A DNA stretch of 64,000 nt, taken from assembly GCF_964656455.1 (NCBI RefSeq), contig NC_135722.1, forward strand, positions 89,585,313-89,649,312. The letters run 5' to 3'. The stretch is from Halichoerus grypus (lineage: Eukaryota > Chordata > Mammalia > Carnivora > Phocidae). The notes beneath the pieces were generated by a model, which ran no database searches, was not told where the DNA came from, and worked only from the letters and a program-made list of their open reading frames with translations. Shown here piece by piece: positions 31,966 to 43,521 of the stretch (the first letter of the stretch is position 1; every line of letters begins with the position of its first letter). A program made the translations under genes and the position numbers.

Positions 31966-32247
31966 ACATTGGTCCAAACAGCCTCTTCCGGTCTGACCTA
32001 GGGTGGCGTTGTGACCCCTGCTGGCTTCCGTGGGCAGCTGCGCCCCAACCCGTGGGCTGCGACCACCATGCTCTGAACATGGCGGGCACTGAATAAAATC
32101 CTTCTGAAAGAGGAGAACACTGGGTAACACGTAAATCTCTTTGTTTATCACGTGGCATGGTTTCATTCTTTCTACTCATTGGCATATTTTGTGTCCCAGG
32201 AAACATGCTTTAATTATATCTAGAGAACAATTGAGCATTTGCTGATC
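31966..32247. other. Non-coding sequence, nothing recognised
   Basis: Spacer between the MIR and the pyrimidine tract. Confidence 0.4.
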
Positions 32248-32389
32248 TTTCCCTTTTTATCTTTCCTTCCCATCCTACTTCCTCCCTCCTTCCCTTTTCC
32301 TTCCTTCCTTCCTTCTTTCCTTCCTTTCTCTCTCTCTTTTTCTTTTTTTCTTTCTTTCTTTCATCTTTCTTTCTTTCTTTCTTTCTTTT
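32248..32389 (+). repeat. Imperfect pyrimidine (CCTT/CTTT)n tract
   Basis: TTCC units give way to CTCT and then TTTC units, ending CTTTCTTTTG. About 140 bp. Confidence 0.93.
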
Positions 32390-32444
32390 GAAAGGATGTG
32401 CTTGGCAAACTATGAATATTCACCAAAACTCAATTTTGTTTCCT

Positions 32445-32660
32445 CCTGAGCACACAACCAAATGACATTTCCCAGCTGCCTTTGCAGCCGTGTGACTGAC
32501 TTCTGGCCAACGAGATCTCTGTGGAAGGGTCATGTATCACTGGCATAGCCCATAAAAAAATCATGCACATGCTATTCCTGCTCACTCTCCCCACCCGCTG
32601 CCTGCATAGAGAGGACATGGAGCGTATATAGTTCAGCAGAGATGGAAGAGCACAGGCCCT
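32445..32660 (+). mobile_element. Ancient interspersed repeat, family unresolved
   Basis: CATTTCCCAGCTGCCTTTGCAGCCGTGTGACTG and TTCTGGCCAACGAGATCTCTGTGG match a commonly repeated mammalian motif (CCCAGACTCCCTTGCAGC...GTTCTGGCCAATGAGA). I cannot name the family. Confidence 0.5.
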
Positions 32661-33148
32661 TTAGTCCCAGAAAGCTTGCCTGCAACCCATTACTGCCGCA
32701 TTAGGCTTAGTGTGAATGACGCTTGCATTGGGTGAAGCCAGTAAGATTTGGAACTTTGCTTGTCAGTCTAGTTGGATTTACTTGCCCCACCTGATACAGG
32801 GAGCATGCAGGAGAGGTGAGTGACCTAGAACTGAGTTTCCCACATACACAGAAAATTCAAACAAGTGGCTTCTTAGGCAGAAGTCCTGAAGGCAAGTATA
32901 GGCAGGGATGGCAGTCATCCAGAAGTCAGTATCCTCCTAAATGTCTGCTTTGCTATCTCTAGTGATGTTACTCTGTTTTCATATATACCTCTAGATCTGA
33001 GCAGATGTCACATTTCAGGCAGAAAGAAGAAGAGCACATAAGAATTGCCCCCAGCTGAGTCAGCCCCATCAAAGGGCTTGCCTAAAAGCCCCACCTAATG
33101 CCCTTGCTCAGGTCTGATGAGCCATGCCTCCCTGCAAAAGGAGGCTGG
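32661..33148. other. Non-coding sequence, nothing recognised
   Basis: No supported gene or repeat. Confidence 0.4.
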
Positions 33149-33380
33149 AAAACATCATCTTTTTTTTTTTTTCAGATTTTTTATTTCTTTGACAGAGAGA
33201 GAGCGAGAGAGCACAAGTAGGGGAAGCAGCAGAGGAAGAGGGAGAGGGAGAAGCAGGTTCCCCGCTGAGCAAGAAGCCCAATGTGGGACTCGATCCCGGG
33301 ACCCTGGAATCATGACCTGAGCTGAAGGCAGCCATTTAACTGACTGAGCCACCCAGGTGCTCCCAAAACATCATCTTTTT
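33149..33380 (-). mobile_element. Can-SINE, 16 bp target duplication
   Basis: Body 33165-33364 reads in reverse from a T-rich tail through GACAGAGAGAGAGCGAGAG and ACTCGATCCCGGGACC to CTGAGCCACCCAGGTGC. AAAACATCATCTTTTT flanks it at 33149-33164 and 33365-33380. Confidence 0.95.
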
Positions 33381-33465
33381 ACCAGTATCCTGTCACTTGG
33401 GATGAAATCAGAGTTTTACAGGGAAGAAGGAAAATGGTTATTGTGTGGGAAACTGAGTCTTCCTT

Positions 33466-33922
33466 AAAAGAAGGGAGAGGGGCACCTGGGTGGCACACTC
33501 AGTTAAAGCGTCTGACTCTTGGGATGCCTGGGTGGCTCAGTTGGTTAAGCGTCTGCCTTCTGCCCCGTCATGATCCCAGGGTCCTGGGATCGAGTCCCAC
33601 ATCAGGCTCCTCGCTCAGCAGGGAGCCTTCTTCTCCATCTCTCTCCCTCTGCTTGTGCTCTCTCTCTGTCAAATAAATAAAATCTTTAAAAAAAAAAAAA
33701 AAAAAGTGTCTAACTCTTGGTTTCGCTCAGGTCATGATCTCCGGGTCGCACGATCAAGCCCTGTATTGGGCTCTATGCTCAGCCCAGAATCTGCTTGAGA
33801 TTCTTACCACCCCCACTCCTTCCGCCTTCCTCCCCTGGCCCCCCTCACCCCAGCTCCTGCTCTCTCTCTCTAAAATAAATAAATAAACCTTAAAAAATAA
33901 AGAAAGAAAAGAAAAGGGAGAG
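33466..33922 (+). mobile_element. Outer Can-SINE interrupted by a second Can-SINE
   Basis: Head 33481-33522 (GGCACCTGGGTGGCACACTC) resumes at 33706-33908 (TTTCGCTCAGGTCATGATC, GATCAAGCCCTG, AAATAAATAAATAAACC). Outer target copies are approximate: AAAGAAGGGAGAG near 33467 and AAAAGGGAGAG near 33912. Confidence 0.93.
33523..33705 (+). mobile_element. Inner Can-SINE nested in another Can-SINE
   Basis: GATGCCTGGGTGGCTCAG, GGGATCGAGTCCC, CT-rich, AAATAAATAAAATCTTT and an 18 bp A tail. It duplicated GCGTCTGACTCTTGG of the outer SINE (33508-33522; GTGTCTAACTCTTGG at 33706-33720). Same orientation as its host. Confidence 0.95.
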
Positions 33923-34999
33923 AATAGTGGTTTGAAATCAGAAGTTTCTGCCCAGACTGGTTATGTGATTGCTGCCTTCCCCCTCTGCACCAGGCAGTCT
34001 CTGGTCTCGGTGGCCTATGGGGTAAACATGTGGGTGTCTAACCTGGCTCTGCCCTAGAAAGGCCGACCCTCACCTCCTTTTCTTGGTTACCTCCGACACA
34101 GGATGCCGTCCCCACCCATCCCTTGCACTCGGCCCAAAGCTGTGCACACTAGCGGGCACGTCCGCTCCTCAGAGCCCACGCTACCACAGCACAGCCTCCC
34201 CCTTCTCTCTCAGCACTCCTTCCAGCAGATTCTCCCACAACACAGAGCACCAGGGCTCCTGGGAAGGAGCTGCGTTGGTGCTCCTGAGCATTGGCTGCTT
34301 TTCACCCCTTCACAGTTAACACCATAAAAACACACGATCTCCTGCCATCAGACTAAGCCAATTTCCAAGTCCTACGTGAAGTTAGCGCTGCTCTCTGCCT
34401 CTCCCGCTCGGTGTTGCTAAACGCGGTTCCCTGTGGCACTCGGCACAGGCCTGCAGGGAGAAAATAACACAGAATTAGCCTTGAACATAGGTGTGGGGGA
34501 GAAAATACAGCTTTGCCAAAATGAGGATAATAAAGGGCCAGTAATCACCCCTTTAACGTTAGCACTTTGGGGTGCCACATGGAAAAAAAATTGTGCTGGA
34601 TTTTCAGATTTTATAATAGGACTTACTGTAGCTGATTAGTCCCTCTTCTTCCCACCTGTGTGCTCAAGCAGCAAGAGCAAAGAGGCAAGCCGAGGAAATG
34701 AAGTCAGCCTGCCCTGGCATCTGGCGCCCGGGAAGCAAGTGTGGGAGAGGGGCCATCTGACTCAACAGCGCAATGGGTCATGGACCAAGGCAGGCTCCCC
34801 TAGCCTAGGCGCTGGTACCAGTGTGCTGGGATTTTAGAAATAGACTTTACATAGTTTGGTATAGTTCAATGATTTCCCAAAAGATGAGAATGCCTCTCTT
34901 TGTTTCCCCCACTTCTATTTCATTGAGTCTAATTTCTTTTTCTCCCTCTTATATGAGACACACCCCACTCACCCATCAAGGAGACTTCGGTAATCCAGG
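33923..34999. other. Non-coding sequence, nothing recognised
   Basis: About 1.1 kb. Two plus-strand frames at 34083-34327 overlap in different frames with no domains. The AT-rich stretch at 34480-34640 is single-copy-looking. Confidence 0.4.
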
Positions 35000-35148
35000 A
35001 CAGTGCTTCCCAAATGTGAATGGGCATACACCTCACGTAGATCTTGTTAAAATGTAGAGCCTAAGGTAGGTCTGAGACTCTGAACTCTGACGGGCTCCCA
35101 GCTAATGCCAATGCTGCTGGCCCATGGACCGTACCTTCACCTTGGCAT
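35000..35148. mobile_element. hAT-Charlie relic (MER20-like)
   Basis: CAGTGCTTCCCAAATGTGAATGGGC, GATCTTGTTAAAATGTAGAG, GGTAGGTCTGAGACTCTGAACTCTGACGGGCTCCCAGC and ATGCTGCTGGCCCATGGACC are in MER20 order. Confidence 0.88.
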
Positions 35149-35190
35149 CATTGACAAATAAACTTTGACTGGGTTAAGCAACTGAGATTT

Positions 35191-35409
35191 AAAGATTTGT
35201 TTGGGGGCGCCTGGGTGGCTCAGATGGTTAAGCATCTGCCTTTGGCTCAGGTCATGATCTCAGGGTCCTGGGATCGAGCCCCCTCGTCAGGCTTCCAACT
35301 CAGGGGGGTCTGCTTCTCCTTCTCCCTTTGCCTCTCCTCCTGCTTGTGCTCTCTCTCTCTCTCTCTCTCAAATGAATAAATAAAACCTAAAAAAAAAAAG
35401 ATATGTTTG
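35191..35409 (+). mobile_element. Can-SINE with 13 bp target duplication
   Basis: Body 35204-35396: GGGCGCCTGGGTGGCTCAG, GGGATCGAGCCCCC, CTCTCTCTCTCAAATGAATAAATAAAACC and A tail. Flanks AAAGATTTGTTTG (35191) and AAAGATATGTTTG (35397). Confidence 0.96.
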
Positions 35410-35462
35410 TTAGAGCATGGTCTAGAGCACAATCAGGACCTTGGATGGAAGACCCTATGACT

Positions 35463-35638
35463 TTTTTTATAAGTTTTTATTTAAATTCCAGTTAGTTGAC
35501 ATACGGTGTAATATTAGTGTCAAGTGTACAATATAGTGATTCGACACTTCCATACATCAGCCAAGTGCCCTCCTCAATCCTCATTCCCTGTGTCACCCAT
35601 TCCCCCACCCACTTCCCTTCTGGTAACCATCAGTTCGT
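35463..35638 (-). mobile_element. Short L1 3'-UTR fragment
   Basis: Reverse L1 3' end: TTTTTATTTAAATTCCAGTTAGTTGACATAC, GTGTAATATTAG, AAGTGCCCTCCTCAATCC and CCACCCACTTCCCTTCTGG. The same UTR appears, better preserved, at 7264-7460. Heavily 5'-truncated. Confidence 0.93.
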
Positions 35639-36409
35639 GAAGACTTTTAGAAGTGCTGATCCCTACACCTCAAAAGGTCATGAGTGTAAGACTTAGAGGC
35701 ATATTTGAAGTCCGAGCACTCTAACAAAGAACCACTCACAGCACCAAGGTGTTTGGAGGCGGATTCATTGTTTCCAAGAGGTACCACACACTCTACATAG
35801 ACTATGAGCAGGCGACTCTTCATTGTATGGTAGACCTGTGGAGCGTTTTGTTTGCAAAGGGGCCAAAGAAACTTATGCTTCGTTCCCTGCTTTGATATCA
35901 ACAAATGACTTTGTCAACAGCATCCCAAAAACTGATGATCTTGGGGAAACTAAGCCAGGACACAAGGTGTTCATCAGAGCACAAATCTTAAGGCTCTTTT
36001 CTTTTAAACTAGCTTCCTAGGGATCACCCGACGGTGTCAGGAATCATAGTGCCCAGCTCGGCACTGCTTTCCAGAGCGCCCGTGACCATCTTCCAAGCAT
36101 ATACCAGGCAACATGTGGAAGGGTCTCTCAAGTCTAGAGAATCCACAACAATAAACTGAACCACTTTGTCCACCCAGCTCTTTGCCCCTCACCTAACCTT
36201 CTTTCTCTTCTCCTGGCCTCATAACTACCTCTTTCTCTCCTAGATTCTTCCGATTGTGCTTTATTTTGTCCTCGCTTCGCTCTTCAGATCGGACACATTT
36301 CTGTTGCCTTCCCAGTTACAACGGTGTCACTTATATTTCTCTTGTCTCCATTTCTAACTTTGGGATGGCAGATATGTCCTTCGGCCACATCAGGTAGGAG
36401 TCTTCCCCT
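35639..36409. other. Non-coding sequence, nothing recognised
   Basis: Frames of about 65-85 codons at 35647-36020 have no recognised domain. Pyrimidine-rich from 36170, perhaps the outer part of the next L2. Confidence 0.4.
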
Positions 36410-36720
36410 TCCATGCTCTCTCCCAGGTGACCCCCTCCACCCATGGGTTCAGTTACCATCTGTGTGCTGATATATCCCAAACCTACATCTCCAGACCAAA
36501 GCTGTCTTCAGCGTCCCAGACATAAATACCCACAGGCACATCAAGTTCAAGGTGTTGTCAAATGTGCTGATCATTAGATCTGAAAGAACAGAGGAAAGAA
36601 GCAGGGAAAGAACTTGCTTTTTAATCTCCCAGCTCATGAAGTGACACTGTCACCTCCCCACCTGCTCTGGACACCTGGGAGCCATCCCCCACTCTTCTTC
36701 TTTCTCAGCCTCCCACAGCT
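36410..36720 (+). mobile_element. L2 LINE relic
   Basis: CATCTGTGTGCTGATATATCCCAAACCTACATCTCC, CACATCAAGTTCAAGG and CTGGGAGCCATCCCCCACTC fit the L2 ORF2 C-terminal region. Frames are broken. Confidence 0.75.
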
Positions 36721-37489
36721 CAATTGACGGTTAAGGTCTGGAACTTCCATCCTCCAAATTGCTGTGGAAGCTGCCATGTTTTTTACGATTTCAGTGTCTT
36801 CACACCACCTTTTCTCTCTGCTTGGGTACTTTTCCTCCTCTCTTTAAATGGCTTATTGTTAGCCATCTGGAGGACGATGCCCCCATTGTCTTTGACTCAC
36901 CTGCAGTGTGTTACCATCTGTTACAGAAAGAGCGGCGTGAGAACATGAGGCATGAGCAAATCAGTTAGGAAAGGCTCTTGGTATGTTGGGGGTTCTACCT
37001 GGAGCTGTATTGTCCCTGGCATCCATGTCATTTCGACAACACTGTCAAAGACACTGATATTTTCCCCAGGAGGAATTATTCTCCAATTATTCCAAGAGAA
37101 AAGAATTACCCCCATGACTCAGCATCGAACAGCAAAGTCTGTCCACTCGTGATGTTTTTTGTGTTTTTTTTGTCTCCAGAGAGCATGTCCCAGCAGGTGA
37201 AAGTTTACCACACAAATTCCCCTCTGACTTATTTCTTGTCAACAGGGAGATAGGGGAGATGAGAGGCTGTTTGGAAGAGATTAATGAGCCCACGTGCCGT
37301 CTGTCCCAGGAGCATCATCTTCCTCCCCTTCTTTTTGCCTCTTCTTCTCCCCAGAACACTTCTCACAAAAGGGTCCTTCTAGGCTGTTTTCTACAGTGCC
37401 TCCTTTACTACCCAGCCCCAAGTGCTTTCCAGGAGCTGTTGAACGATGCAGACAAGTTATATAAGAATTATGCAGACAAGTTACATAGA
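36721..37489. other. Non-coding sequence, nothing recognised
   Basis: Overlapping short frames on both strands, no domain or repeat signature. Confidence 0.4.
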
Positions 37490-37620
37490 ATCTCAAGACC
37501 TGATTTCCAAGCGCTGAGTCTGCCACTTGCCTGTGACGCACAGGAGGGCAGGTCCCTTAACATCCCCCAGCCCCAGGGTCTTCATTTATAAAATGGATGC
37601 CTGCCCCCCTCAGTTACTAT
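37490..37620 (+). mobile_element. MIR SINE relic
   Basis: AATCTCAAGACCTGATTTCC, GAGTCTGCCACTTGCC and GTCTTCATTTATAAAATGGATGCC are in MIR order. Confidence 0.78.
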
Positions 37621-38249
37621 GCTAATTATCCAAAGTATTATCAGCATTTTACAAACTCCAGCGCATGCTACAAAAATGAATGTTACTATCACTGATAACA
37701 GTCATAATTTACAAACAGGTTTTTCATTTGTGGAGGTGGTTACAAACTGCTCCAAAAGCATTGACCATTACGAAGAGAAGAAGAAAAAGCAGAGGGAAGA
37801 TGGCAATGAATCATAAACAGAAGAGAGTCTGGTGACGGGAAGGGGCCAGCACTTAGATTCTGGGAATTGGGGGTGAAAGGAGGCAGGTGTGGGGTTGCAA
37901 GCAGCACCGTTCCTGCCGACCCTTGGAGGCCACCTTATGAAGTTGCGATGTTTTTCTGGAGACCCGGGGAGCGATAAAAGTGTTTAAAGAAGCTGAGCAT
38001 CATGAGAACGTTTTTGTTTAATAAAGTTATTTGTGCTACACTGTGGATATTGGACATGGGTGGGTCAACACTGAAAGTAGGGAAACCAACTTAGGACTCT
38101 GGCAGGGACCCAAGTGAGATGTGGCATTGTTGTAGCTTGGAGAGCAGTGGTGGGGCTGGGAAGTGATAGATGGATTCAAGAACTAATAGGCAGCATCATC
38201 CACGTGTCACAATCTCATCTCTGAAATCTTAGCTCAGCAACTACAAAGG
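37621..38249. other. Non-coding sequence, nothing recognised
   Basis: AT-rich to 37820, then mixed. No supported feature. Confidence 0.4.
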
Positions 38250-38515
38250 ATGGCCTCTAGGAAGGGAGGCACTGAACTTCGAATCAAAAGATCCATGTTT
38301 GATCCCTAGACAGGCAGGTCATTAATTAATTAATAATTAGCATTAGCTTCAGGGATTTGGGCAATCCACGAGCAAGCCTCAGTGTTCTCATCTATAAAAT
38401 GGGGATAATAATGCTTGCCCTGCCTCGCTTGCTGGGTGGTTATGACGCTTAGGTCAAATGTGACACACGAGATATGCTTTGTAAGTTGCCAAGCACAGCA
38501 CAATTGTAGAGAAGT
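38250..38515 (+). mobile_element. MIR SINE relic
   Basis: ACTTCGAATCAAAAGATCCATG, TCATCTATAAAATGGGGATAATAATGC, GGTGGTTATGACGC and TTTGTAAGTTGCCAAGCACAGC. A short ATTAATTAATTAATAATTAGC run lies inside. Confidence 0.88.
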
Positions 38516-38639
38516 CACAGCATTTTCTAGAGACACACGCAAACCAAACACAAACAGAATAGACATGAAGAGGAAAAGAACATTCAGCTCCTCATCTGGG
38601 CCTCCTGCTTGATGCTTCCCTGGCCTACCTTGACTTGGA

Positions 38640-38935
38640 TTAGGCCGGGGCTCATTTCCATCGTTCTTTAAATTTTATAAAGCCTTTCGTAATGAGAAAA
38701 CTTTGTGAGAATCTTATTACACATAGCAAAGACCAAAATCAGCACAAAGCTCACATATAAAAGCTTTAGGAAAAAATAAGGATTTCTCTAGAGGCTCTAT
38801 ATGTGCTTAAATGGCGCAGAGAGCTAAATTGTGAAATTACAAATGAGATGTGGGATGGCATATTTGATTATACGGAGTCATCTGCAATGCCTCATAATAT
38901 GTAAGAAATTTGAGAGACTGTTTATCTGGCACTGA
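38640..38935. promoter_or_regulatory. Candidate conserved AT-rich non-coding block
   Basis: Non-repetitive, AT-rich sequence with no simple-repeat or transposon features, containing GTAATGAG, ATGTGCTTAAATGG and GTGAAATTACAAATGAG homeodomain-like sites. Regulatory role is a guess based on composition. Confidence 0.2.
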
Positions 38936-39299
38936 GCTCCAGGAGGAATCTGTAGGAGAACGGAATAAGCTCTAATAGGGCATTCAGAAGACAGAGGGTG
39001 TCCTTCGAGGGGGACCGCATGGGCTCATCTTCCCACCTCGGGCCTCGGATCCACTTTCTCCCCCAAATTCCAAAGGCTCCCGTGGACTTTATTTGAATTG
39101 CCTCATTTGAGAAGAAATGGAAAGATTATCCCCATTTCATAGGTAATGAGCCTATGTCCTAAAACAATTATAAGCATGGTCTCTACTCTGAACCAGTTGA
39201 CAATCTAATAGGGTCCATACGATAGGGGTCTGATACAAATAACTACCCTCCATGGCCCAGTGCTAACAAGGCCTCGTACATGCGGTGGCAGACAGGAGA
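38936..39299. other. Non-coding sequence, possible MIR trace
   Basis: GGAAAGATTATCCCCATTTCATAGG near 39118 hints at a reverse MIR. Otherwise unrecognised. Confidence 0.35.
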
Positions 39300-39520
39300 A
39301 GAGAGGCCCCGAAGCCAGGCAAGACTGCAATTACATCCTGACTGCTGCGTCCCGGGCTTCAGGCCCTGGATGAGGGGCCTCAGCCTCCCCGAGCCTTGAT
39401 TTCTTCCGCCGGGAAGCACGGACAGCAATGTCTCGTCCTGCATGTCGGTGGAATTAAATAAAATGGTCTTGTAGGGTGCATACCCAGCAACCCCCTCCTG
39501 GAAGTGCTCAATTAATATTC
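39300..39520 (+). mobile_element. MIR SINE relic, GC-rich
   Basis: GACTGCAATTACATCCTGACTGCTGCG, CCTCAGCCTCCCCGAGCCTTGATTTCTTCC and GGAAGTGCTCAATTAATATTC suggest a plus-strand MIR. Confidence 0.62.
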
Positions 39521-40310
39521 TGTGTGTGTTGTGGCTTGTTAATACTCTACCAATGTAGTGGAAAACCATGCCGTGAGCCAGAGACGGGCACAGAAGGGAG
39601 CACTGGGCCACGTCTGATTCCTAGATCAGCACCATGCTCTTCATCACTTAGGCACATCATTTAGGTCCTAGCCACAGTATCCCAAGGTGTCACCTTGGGA
39701 TCACCCTAGGTGACCTAGTATCACCCTAACAACCAAAGATTCTGTATTTCTCAGAAGCCCCAGGCAACAGGATCGGACACAAGCAGGTGCCCTCCCGGAC
39801 CCAGCTTCTGCTGGAGCACCCCGATCCGGCCTTATCTCCCCACCCAGCCAGGCCTCCTATGGGCCCGAAGCTGTCTGGCCCGGCTGGCTTCGGAAGACCA
39901 GCGTTCAGGGTTGCTGATGCTGCAAGAGTGCCCAGCGGGCAGGCGTGAGGGTGGGAGGCGCTCACAGGAGGGAACAGATTGAGAAGGGCTTTGGGAAGTC
40001 TCTGGCACAGATGCCAAGGCAGAAGGGAAACTCTTCCCCGTACTCCATCTTCCTACCCCTCCCAGCCCTGAATTCAGGGATGAGGCAAGGAACTTGAGAT
40101 GGGAGCTGTACCTTTGAACCCTGTACCTTTGAATGTCTAGCGCCTCCTCTTCAAATCCGGGCTGTGGAGGTTGTGACCCTGGAGGCCAACATCAAGGCGT
40201 ATGTAGTAAAGCCCATGTGTGGGGGTCCACGCCACTCCCAACTACGAGGATTTATAACCTGACTACAGAAAGCACAGGTGAGTTCTACACAAACAAACAA
40301 ACACGTAATC
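39521..40310. other. Non-coding sequence, nothing recognised
   Basis: Includes a small palindrome CCCAAGGTG/CACCTTGGG with a 1-base centre at 39681-39699. GC-rich at 39760-39970. No gene evidence. Confidence 0.4.
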
Positions 40311-40349
40311 TGTGTGTGTGTGTGAGTGTGTGTGTGTGTGTGTGTGTGT
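40311..40349 (+). repeat. (TG)n microsatellite
   Basis: TGTGTGTG run with one GAGTG interruption, about 19 units. Confidence 0.96.
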
Positions 40350-40929
40350 TGAGTGTGAGCATGTACTGGAATAGAGAGCCTGAGAAGATAGGACACTCAC
40401 ATATTTTAATTTGACTTAACTCTTCCTCATTATTAAAAGGATGAGGATGGGACTTGGAGAGAATAAGGAAATAGGACAAAAGCATAAAGAGAAGGATTTT
40501 TCCTGTTGGACCCTCCCATTTTCCCTCATGCCACAGCTACCTCTCAAGGAGAGTCTGCAACAGCATTTCCTAAAATTGTTCTATGTTATAATTCACACAG
40601 ACACACACGCACGTGCACGCAAGATTTCAGTAACATTTCTCAGTTTGGGACACATTGTTTAACCTTTTGTCTTAGAACTTGTCATAGAAATATGGCTATA
40701 AGAAACTTCGGCTATAAGATCCTCCTGGGTAATCAAACCACACACCTTTCTAGATTCTGCTGTCTCCCCTAAATCAATCAGCAGATAGATGTTAAATGCC
40801 CACCAAGTACAGGGTCCTGGACAAGAACTTCCAGAAGATACAAGAAGGTCTGAGATTATTTTCTCTGCAGCTACAATCAATCACAAACTCTACTGATTTG
40901 CTCTGCTAAATGTATCTCTGATCTGCCAA
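40350..40929. other. Non-coding sequence with weak L2 trace
   Basis: GATGTTAAATGCCCACCAAGTACAGGGTCCTGG near 40788 resembles a reverse L2 tail. A short ACACACGCACGTGC run lies near 40600. Confidence 0.4.
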
Positions 40930-41430
40930 TTCCTCCCTGTCCCCACTGCCCTCACCATCTTATTCCCAGACCTTGAACTGGTCAGCTCAGTTACCGGGTC
41001 CTCCAAGAAGCCTTCCCCAACCCAATCCCTGGCTTTGTTCAATGTTCCTCATCTGTGTCCTCAGAGACCTTGAGCTTACATTTTTGGTAACACTTACCAC
41101 ATGATATTAAAATAGAGTGCTTTTGGATCTGCTTCGACACTAATCTGATCGCAGTCTCTTAAAGGGCTTTGTAACCCTTTCATGTATAACACAGTGTCCG
41201 CCATTCCGCTGATGTTCCAATGATGCCTATTGGCCAATGCCTAGCTTCTATCACAGCATGTGTTACTGTGTTATAATTACCTACGTAGCTGGCCATCTCA
41301 CCTAGCCAACTGTGGGCTCTGCAAGGGCAGAACCCCACTCATCTTGGAATCCCCGGTGCCTACCGCAATGCTTGGTGCCGCGTTACAAACAAATGGAAGA
41401 ATGAATGCATTACACCTGAATGAATAAATC
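40930..41430 (+). mobile_element. L2 LINE 3' relic
   Basis: TCCAAGAAGCCTTCCCCAACCC, CTGTGGGCTCTGCAAGGGCAGAACCCC, AATCCCCGGTGCCTACCGC and AATGGAAGAATGAATGC. A long, ordered L2 3' match. Confidence 0.88.
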
Positions 41431-41870
41431 TCCAGATTCCCTATGATTTCTCTGAGGCTCTTTCTAATTCTAAAATAAGAGTTGACACATGAGTGCAGAG
41501 ACAATAAGCACTATTATATTTCTCAGGAGGAGAAGATCACTTTCAACTACAATGACTGGGGAAGATTTCCAAGAGGAAATGTGATTTCAGCTGGGACTGG
41601 AGGATGCATAGGATCTGAGTGTGTGGATGGGGTGCAGAGAGGGGACCTTCTAAGAGGAAGGAAGAGCAGGAGCAAGGGGGCAGAGCTGAGAAAGAATAAT
41701 CCTAATAGCCACCAGGTTTGTTTTGTGTGTCTGATCTGTATGGAAATTGGAGAAACGTTTCCATTGCTTCCTATTACCTCCACATGCACTTCAGAGCTAG
41801 CATGTTATCCGATTTGTTCTTCACACCCGATCCTTCATAACTAAAGTTCTGGGGTGGGGGTGGGAGGATT
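41431..41870. other. Non-coding sequence, weak L2-like trace
   Basis: GGAAGATTTCCAAGAGGAAATGTGATTTCAGCTGGGACTGGAGG (41559-41603) resembles the reverse L2 GACCT...CAGCTCAAATGTCAC area. Low confidence. Confidence 0.4.
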
Positions 41871-41871
41871 G

Positions 41872-41985
41872 TAGAGTGACCACCTGTCCCAACTTGCCTG
41901 GGATTCATGGTTTTTCAGGACTCGGGACTTCTAGCACTAAGACGGGAAAAGTCTCAAGCAAATAGGGATGAGGTGGTCACCCTAG
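41872..41985. mobile_element. Small DNA transposon relic (hAT-like) with terminal inverted repeats
   Basis: Starts TAGAGTGACCACCTGTCCC and ends GAGGTGGTCACCCTAG, an inverted pair. Internal GGGATTCATGG and GACTCGGGACTT resemble a small old mammalian hAT element of the GGTGACCA...TGTCCCGG type. Name not assigned. Confidence 0.75.
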
Positions 41986-42164
41986 CCCCAGTGAATACAG
42001 AGATAACTAAAAGTAGCCGAATGAAGCTTGTAGAAACCACTCTGCACCACTGCCCCTACTGTGGATCCTAGCTCCTGATTCATTTTCTCCTCTGAGGACA
42101 AAAAAGAAAGGGTTTTACAACTGACGGAAAATGTTTTACCCTCTCCAGGAAACGTTCTCTCATG

Positions 42165-42400
42165 CCTTCCCCTCCTGATTCAGGTGGCTCAAGGCTACCA
42201 CATGAAAATTGCTATCATGTATTTACCAGTTATTATGTGGCAGTGATCTCTTGTCTCCATTCCCCAAAACACAATAAACTCCTTGCTGGCACGGACTGTG
42301 CTTATGTATTCTTGCAGCTTCAAAATACAGCACTATGCAGACCACCCCATACGTATTTGTTGAATGGATGCACTTATTGGTTGGTTTATTGGCAGGCTAG
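42165..42400 (+). mobile_element. L2 3'-end relic
   Basis: AAACTCCTTGCTGGCACGGACTGTGC and ACGTATTTGTTGAATGGATGC are the L2 terminal signature. Confidence 0.85.
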
Positions 42401-42899
42401 ATGATCATGACTCATGATTTGAATATTCCACAGAAACAAGAAGACCCATCCTAAAGTTACTGGTGTAGATCTTCCTGGAAACAATCAACTCTACTTGCAG
42501 TCCTTCACTTTAAAGGGAAGATTGAGGCAGGTTTTGCTGTTGAGCAGAAATACATCATGTTACACCAGCTGATGTCTTAGGGACCAACTCTCTAAGGCTG
42601 AAGGGCTCAGCAAGCCTTAGGCCACCAAGGGCCCATAACTCCCCAGACACTGTCTTAGGTTCAGTGGTGAGCCAAAACAGCTTTCATAATGGTCCCGGCT
42701 GGTGTGGCCGCACAGCCCAGGGGTGGCAGCTGGTGGCCAGGCCTCTCTGTAGACTCGTTGGAAGCCTTGTCCCCAGTGGGCCATGAGGCTCCAAGCAACT
42801 CTTGCTATATCATGCTAAGATTTGGGGGAAGGGATGAACTGCAAGGGAAGGAATTCCAATTTGGATACAGGAAAAAGAGAGTTTATGGATGAACCAATG
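42401..42899. other. Non-coding sequence, nothing recognised
   Basis: No supported gene or repeat. Confidence 0.4.
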
Positions 42900-43521
42900 T
42901 CAGCTAACTATATCATCCCCAAGTTTTTATTTTTAAAACTTTCAAACCTCTAAAAGGTTGAAAGTATAACAGGAATAAAAATGCATATACTTTCTTTCCA
43001 CTCCATTCACTCATTGCTAACATTTTCCTGTATTTGCTTGAGATGCCTCTTAACACTTTGCTAAACCTTTTGAAAATTAGTTACAGATATTTTGAGGTTT
43101 GACCCCTGAAACACGTTAGCAGGTACCTCCTAAAAACTAGGCATTACCTTACATATACACAATGTTTTTTTTCACTCCCAAGACATTTACCTCCCAAAAC
43201 ATTGATCCAGTAATATCATCTAATAGATTGCCCATATAAAAATGCCCCTGATTGTCTTAGTAACAGTCTATAACACTTTTTCTGATCCAGGATCCAATCA
43301 AGAATCATCTGTTCCATGTTATTATCATTCTCTTTAATCTGGTTAGTCTTTTGATCTACGCAGTCTCCTACTTTTCTTTTTTTTTTTTTTAGTCTTTTGT
43401 GATGGGCAGTTTTGGCATCCAGGCCAGTGCCTTGTAGAATACCTTGTAGTCTAGATTTGGGTGCCTCTTTCTTCACTATCAAATTCAGCGTAGACATTTG
43501 TGGTATAAGTACTACATAGGT

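Noticed and set aside
31574..32206. 210-codon minus-strand frame with an internal repeated peptide
   Set aside because: The repeats come from a 45 bp tandem triplication of a MIR end, and the rest spans MIR and spacer DNA. The length is explained by a period divisible by three.
39681..39699. Palindrome as an operator or terminator
   Set aside because: Bacterial-type regulatory logic does not apply here, and a 9 bp palindrome is expected by chance or by old transposon ends at this scale.
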